Shown here piece after piece: positions 4,945 through 6,378 of a stretch of DNA of 6,378 nt (position 1 is its first letter; each line of letters opens with the position of its first letter). The position numbers and the translations under genes were made by a program. The notes below the pieces were generated by a model that searched no databases, was not told the DNA's origin, and saw nothing but the letters and a program-made list of their open reading frames with translations. This DNA is from Hyphomicrobiales bacterium (GTDB lineage: Bacteria > Pseudomonadota > Alphaproteobacteria > Rhizobiales > Xanthobacteraceae). The DNA lies in assembly GCA_016210825.1 (NCBI GenBank), contig JACQTM010000053.1, forward strand, positions 1 through 6,378, given 5' to 3'.

Positions 4945-6378
4945 ATGAGCATCCCAGAACTGTCGTCCAAATCGAAGCGGAATAGCACCGTCACCGGCTC
5001 GCGCTACATCGCCGAGACGCTGCACGCCTATGGCGTCGACCATGTATTCTTCATGGATGCCGTACTGCGGCGCACATTGGCAGAATGCGGCACTGTCGGA
5101 ATTCGCCGCATTCTCGCGCATTCGGAAAAAGGCGCTGCCTATATGGCCGACGGTTACGCCCGGGCGAGCGGCCGCGTGGCCGTGGTCATGGCGCAATCGG
5201 TAGGGGCGGCCAATCTGGCGGCCGGATTGCAGGATGCACGTCTGTTCGGTACCCCGATCGTCGCCTTCACCGGCCGCCACATTGCAAACAATCAATACCG
5301 CAACGCTTACCAGGAGCTTCCGCACGAGCCGATGTTCAGCGCTTTCGTCAAGGCATCTTATCGCGTTGACGTCCCTGAGCAATTGCCGCGCCTGATGCGG
5401 CAGGTCTTCCGGGAAGCGGCATCCGGACCGTTCCGGCCGGTCCATCTCGACGTCTCGGGCAATACCGGAAGCGTGACCGATTTCACTGAGCTGGCGATGG
5501 ACGACATCGTCGAGCCGGAGTATGGCCGCGTGCCGGCCCAGCGTCCCGTGGCGGACGACCGGCAGGTCGCGCGCGCACAAGACGTTTTGGCCGGCGCCGC
5601 TCGGCCTGTGCTCGTCGCGGGCGCGGGTGTCGTCATGAGCAGAGCTGAGGAGGCCGTCCGCGCGCTGGCGGAGAAAGCGTCGATCCCCGTGCTGGCTTCG
5701 CTCGACGCCAAGGCGGTCATGATCGAAGACCATCCGCTGTTCGGCGGCATTGTCGGCACATATTCATATCATTGCGCCAACAAGCTTTTAGCCGAAGCCG
5801 ATGCCGTGCTCTTTGTCGGCTGCGATACTGGCGACCAGGTGACCAACAATTTCACATTGCCGCGCCCAGGCACAGCTACGATCCAGATCGACATCGATCC
5901 TCTTGAGCTGGGACACAACTTCGCCGGCAGTGTCGGAATCCACGCCGACCCGCGCACGGCCGTGCAGCAGCTCACGGACGCATTGTCCACCAACGACCGT
6001 GTGGCTTGGCGCGCGCGCTTGAAAACGCTCGTCGCGGAATGGCGCGACTATATCGCGACAAATATGAACTCGGACATGTTACCCATTCGACCAGAGCGAA
6101 TTTGCAAGGAATTGAGCGAGTGGCTACCTGGGGACGCCATCGTTGTCGCGGATACCGGCTATGCGTCGCAATGGTCGGGCACTATGCTGGCCCTGCGGCA
6201 ATCCGGGCAACGGTACTTTCGCGCGGCCGGGTCGTTAGGCTGGGCCTTTCCGGCAGCGCTCGGCGTCAAATGCGCCTGCCCCGACAGGCCGGTAATCTGT
6301 TTCACCGGCGACGGCGGCATGATGTACCACCTGACGGAGCTTGAAACCGCCTTGCGTTGGAATATCCGGACGATAACG
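4945..6378 (+). CDS. ThDP-dependent enzyme (acetolactate synthase/decarboxylase superfamily), 3' truncated by window
   Basis: The frame is open from ATG 4945 to the last base and gives 478 residues without a stop; family members usually have 530-600. Three domains are visible. The N-terminal pyrimidine-binding domain (about 15-180) has the catalytic Glu61 in HSEKGAAYMADGYAR (59-73), then QSVGAANLAAGLQDA (84-98) and PIVAFTGRH (104-112). The central domain (about 200-345) has ARPVLVAGAGVV (219-230) and IQIDIDP (313-319). The pyrophosphate-binding domain (from about 380) has the start of the ThDP motif, TGDGGMM (454-460). Such enzymes decarboxylate or carboligate 2-keto acids, or cleave C-C bonds. 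The name acetolactate synthase is not justified: the downstream NN and the substrate-pocket residues are cut off or unclear, and the catabolic neighbours argue for a different substrate. A GGGG at 4932-4935 is the only candidate ribosome site. It is probably cytoplasmic and co-transcribed with the cyclase gene. Confidence 0.88.
   Translation, partial: MSIPELSSKSKRNSTVTGSRYIAETLHAYGVDHVFFMDAVLRRTLAECGTVGIRRILAHSEKGAAYMADGYARASGRVAVVMAQSVGAANLAAGLQDARLFGTPIVAFTGRHIANNQYRNAYQELPHEPMFSAFVKASYRVDVPEQLPRLMRQVFREAASGPFRPVHLDVSGNTGSVTDFTELAMDDIVEPEYGRVPAQRPVADDRQVARAQDVLAGAARPVLVAGAGVVMSRAEEAVRALAEKASIPVLASLDAKAVMIEDHPLFGGIVGTYSYHCANKLLAEADAVLFVGCDTGDQVTNNFTLPRPGTATIQIDIDPLELGHNFAGSVGIHADPRTAVQQLTDALSTNDRVAWRARLKTLVAEWRDYIATNMNSDMLPIRPERICKELSEWLPGDAIVVADTGYASQWSGTMLALRQSGQRYFRAAGSLGWAFPAALGVKCACPDRPVICFTGDGGMMYHLTELETALRWNIRTIT

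Noticed and set aside
4849..5733. Minus-strand open frame of 294 codons opposite the ThDP enzyme gene
   Set aside because: It is the complement of a strongly conserved ThDP-enzyme N-terminal domain; its Arg/His/Asp-rich composition is typical of antisense translation.

Overview
The window is a tightly packed, single-direction gene cluster on the + strand of a GC-rich genome. The compact catabolic operon style, the TRAP transporter and the strong G/C preference at third codon positions suggest a proteobacterium, most likely an alphaproteobacterium of the Rhizobiales type. That placement is an inference from composition and gene content, because no rRNA or other phylogenetic marker is present.

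Layout, left to right: (1) the last 33 codons of a membrane protein that looks like the large permease (DctM-type) subunit of a TRAP transporter, 1-102; (2) a metallo-beta-lactamase-fold hydrolase, 125-1015; (3) a single-domain RidA/YjgF-family protein starting with GTG, 1020-1478; (4) an acetoacetate-decarboxylase-like protein, 1475-2392, overlapping the previous gene by ATGA; (5) a 464-residue protein, 2429-3823, that reads as three consecutive, highly diverged RidA/YjgF domains; (6) a cyclase/kynurenine-formamidase-like metal hydrolase, 3887-4930; (7) the first 478 codons of a thiamine-diphosphate enzyme of the acetolactate synthase/benzoylformate decarboxylase superfamily, 4945-6378, which runs off the window. 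Gaps are 22, 4, -4, 36, 63 and 14 bases, so one polycistronic transcript is likely. The only notable intergenic structure is a hairpin at 3831-3850. No promoter, terminator, tRNA, mobile element or CRISPR array was seen.

Taken together, the genes look like an uptake-plus-degradation module for a small organic acid or a nitrogen-containing ring compound. The TRAP system would import a carboxylate. The cyclase-family and MBL-fold hydrolases would open a ring or cleave an amide, lactone or ester. RidA-type proteins would handle enamine/imine or similar tautomeric intermediates. The ADC-like protein would act on a beta-keto acid or by Schiff-base chemistry, and the ThDP enzyme would decarboxylate or cleave a 2-keto acid. 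The substrate cannot be named from sequence.

The most unusual item is the three-domain RidA protein. RidA proteins normally work as homotrimers with active sites between subunits, so this gene may encode a covalent pseudo-trimer. Together with the stand-alone RidA gene, the cluster holds four RidA-type domains.
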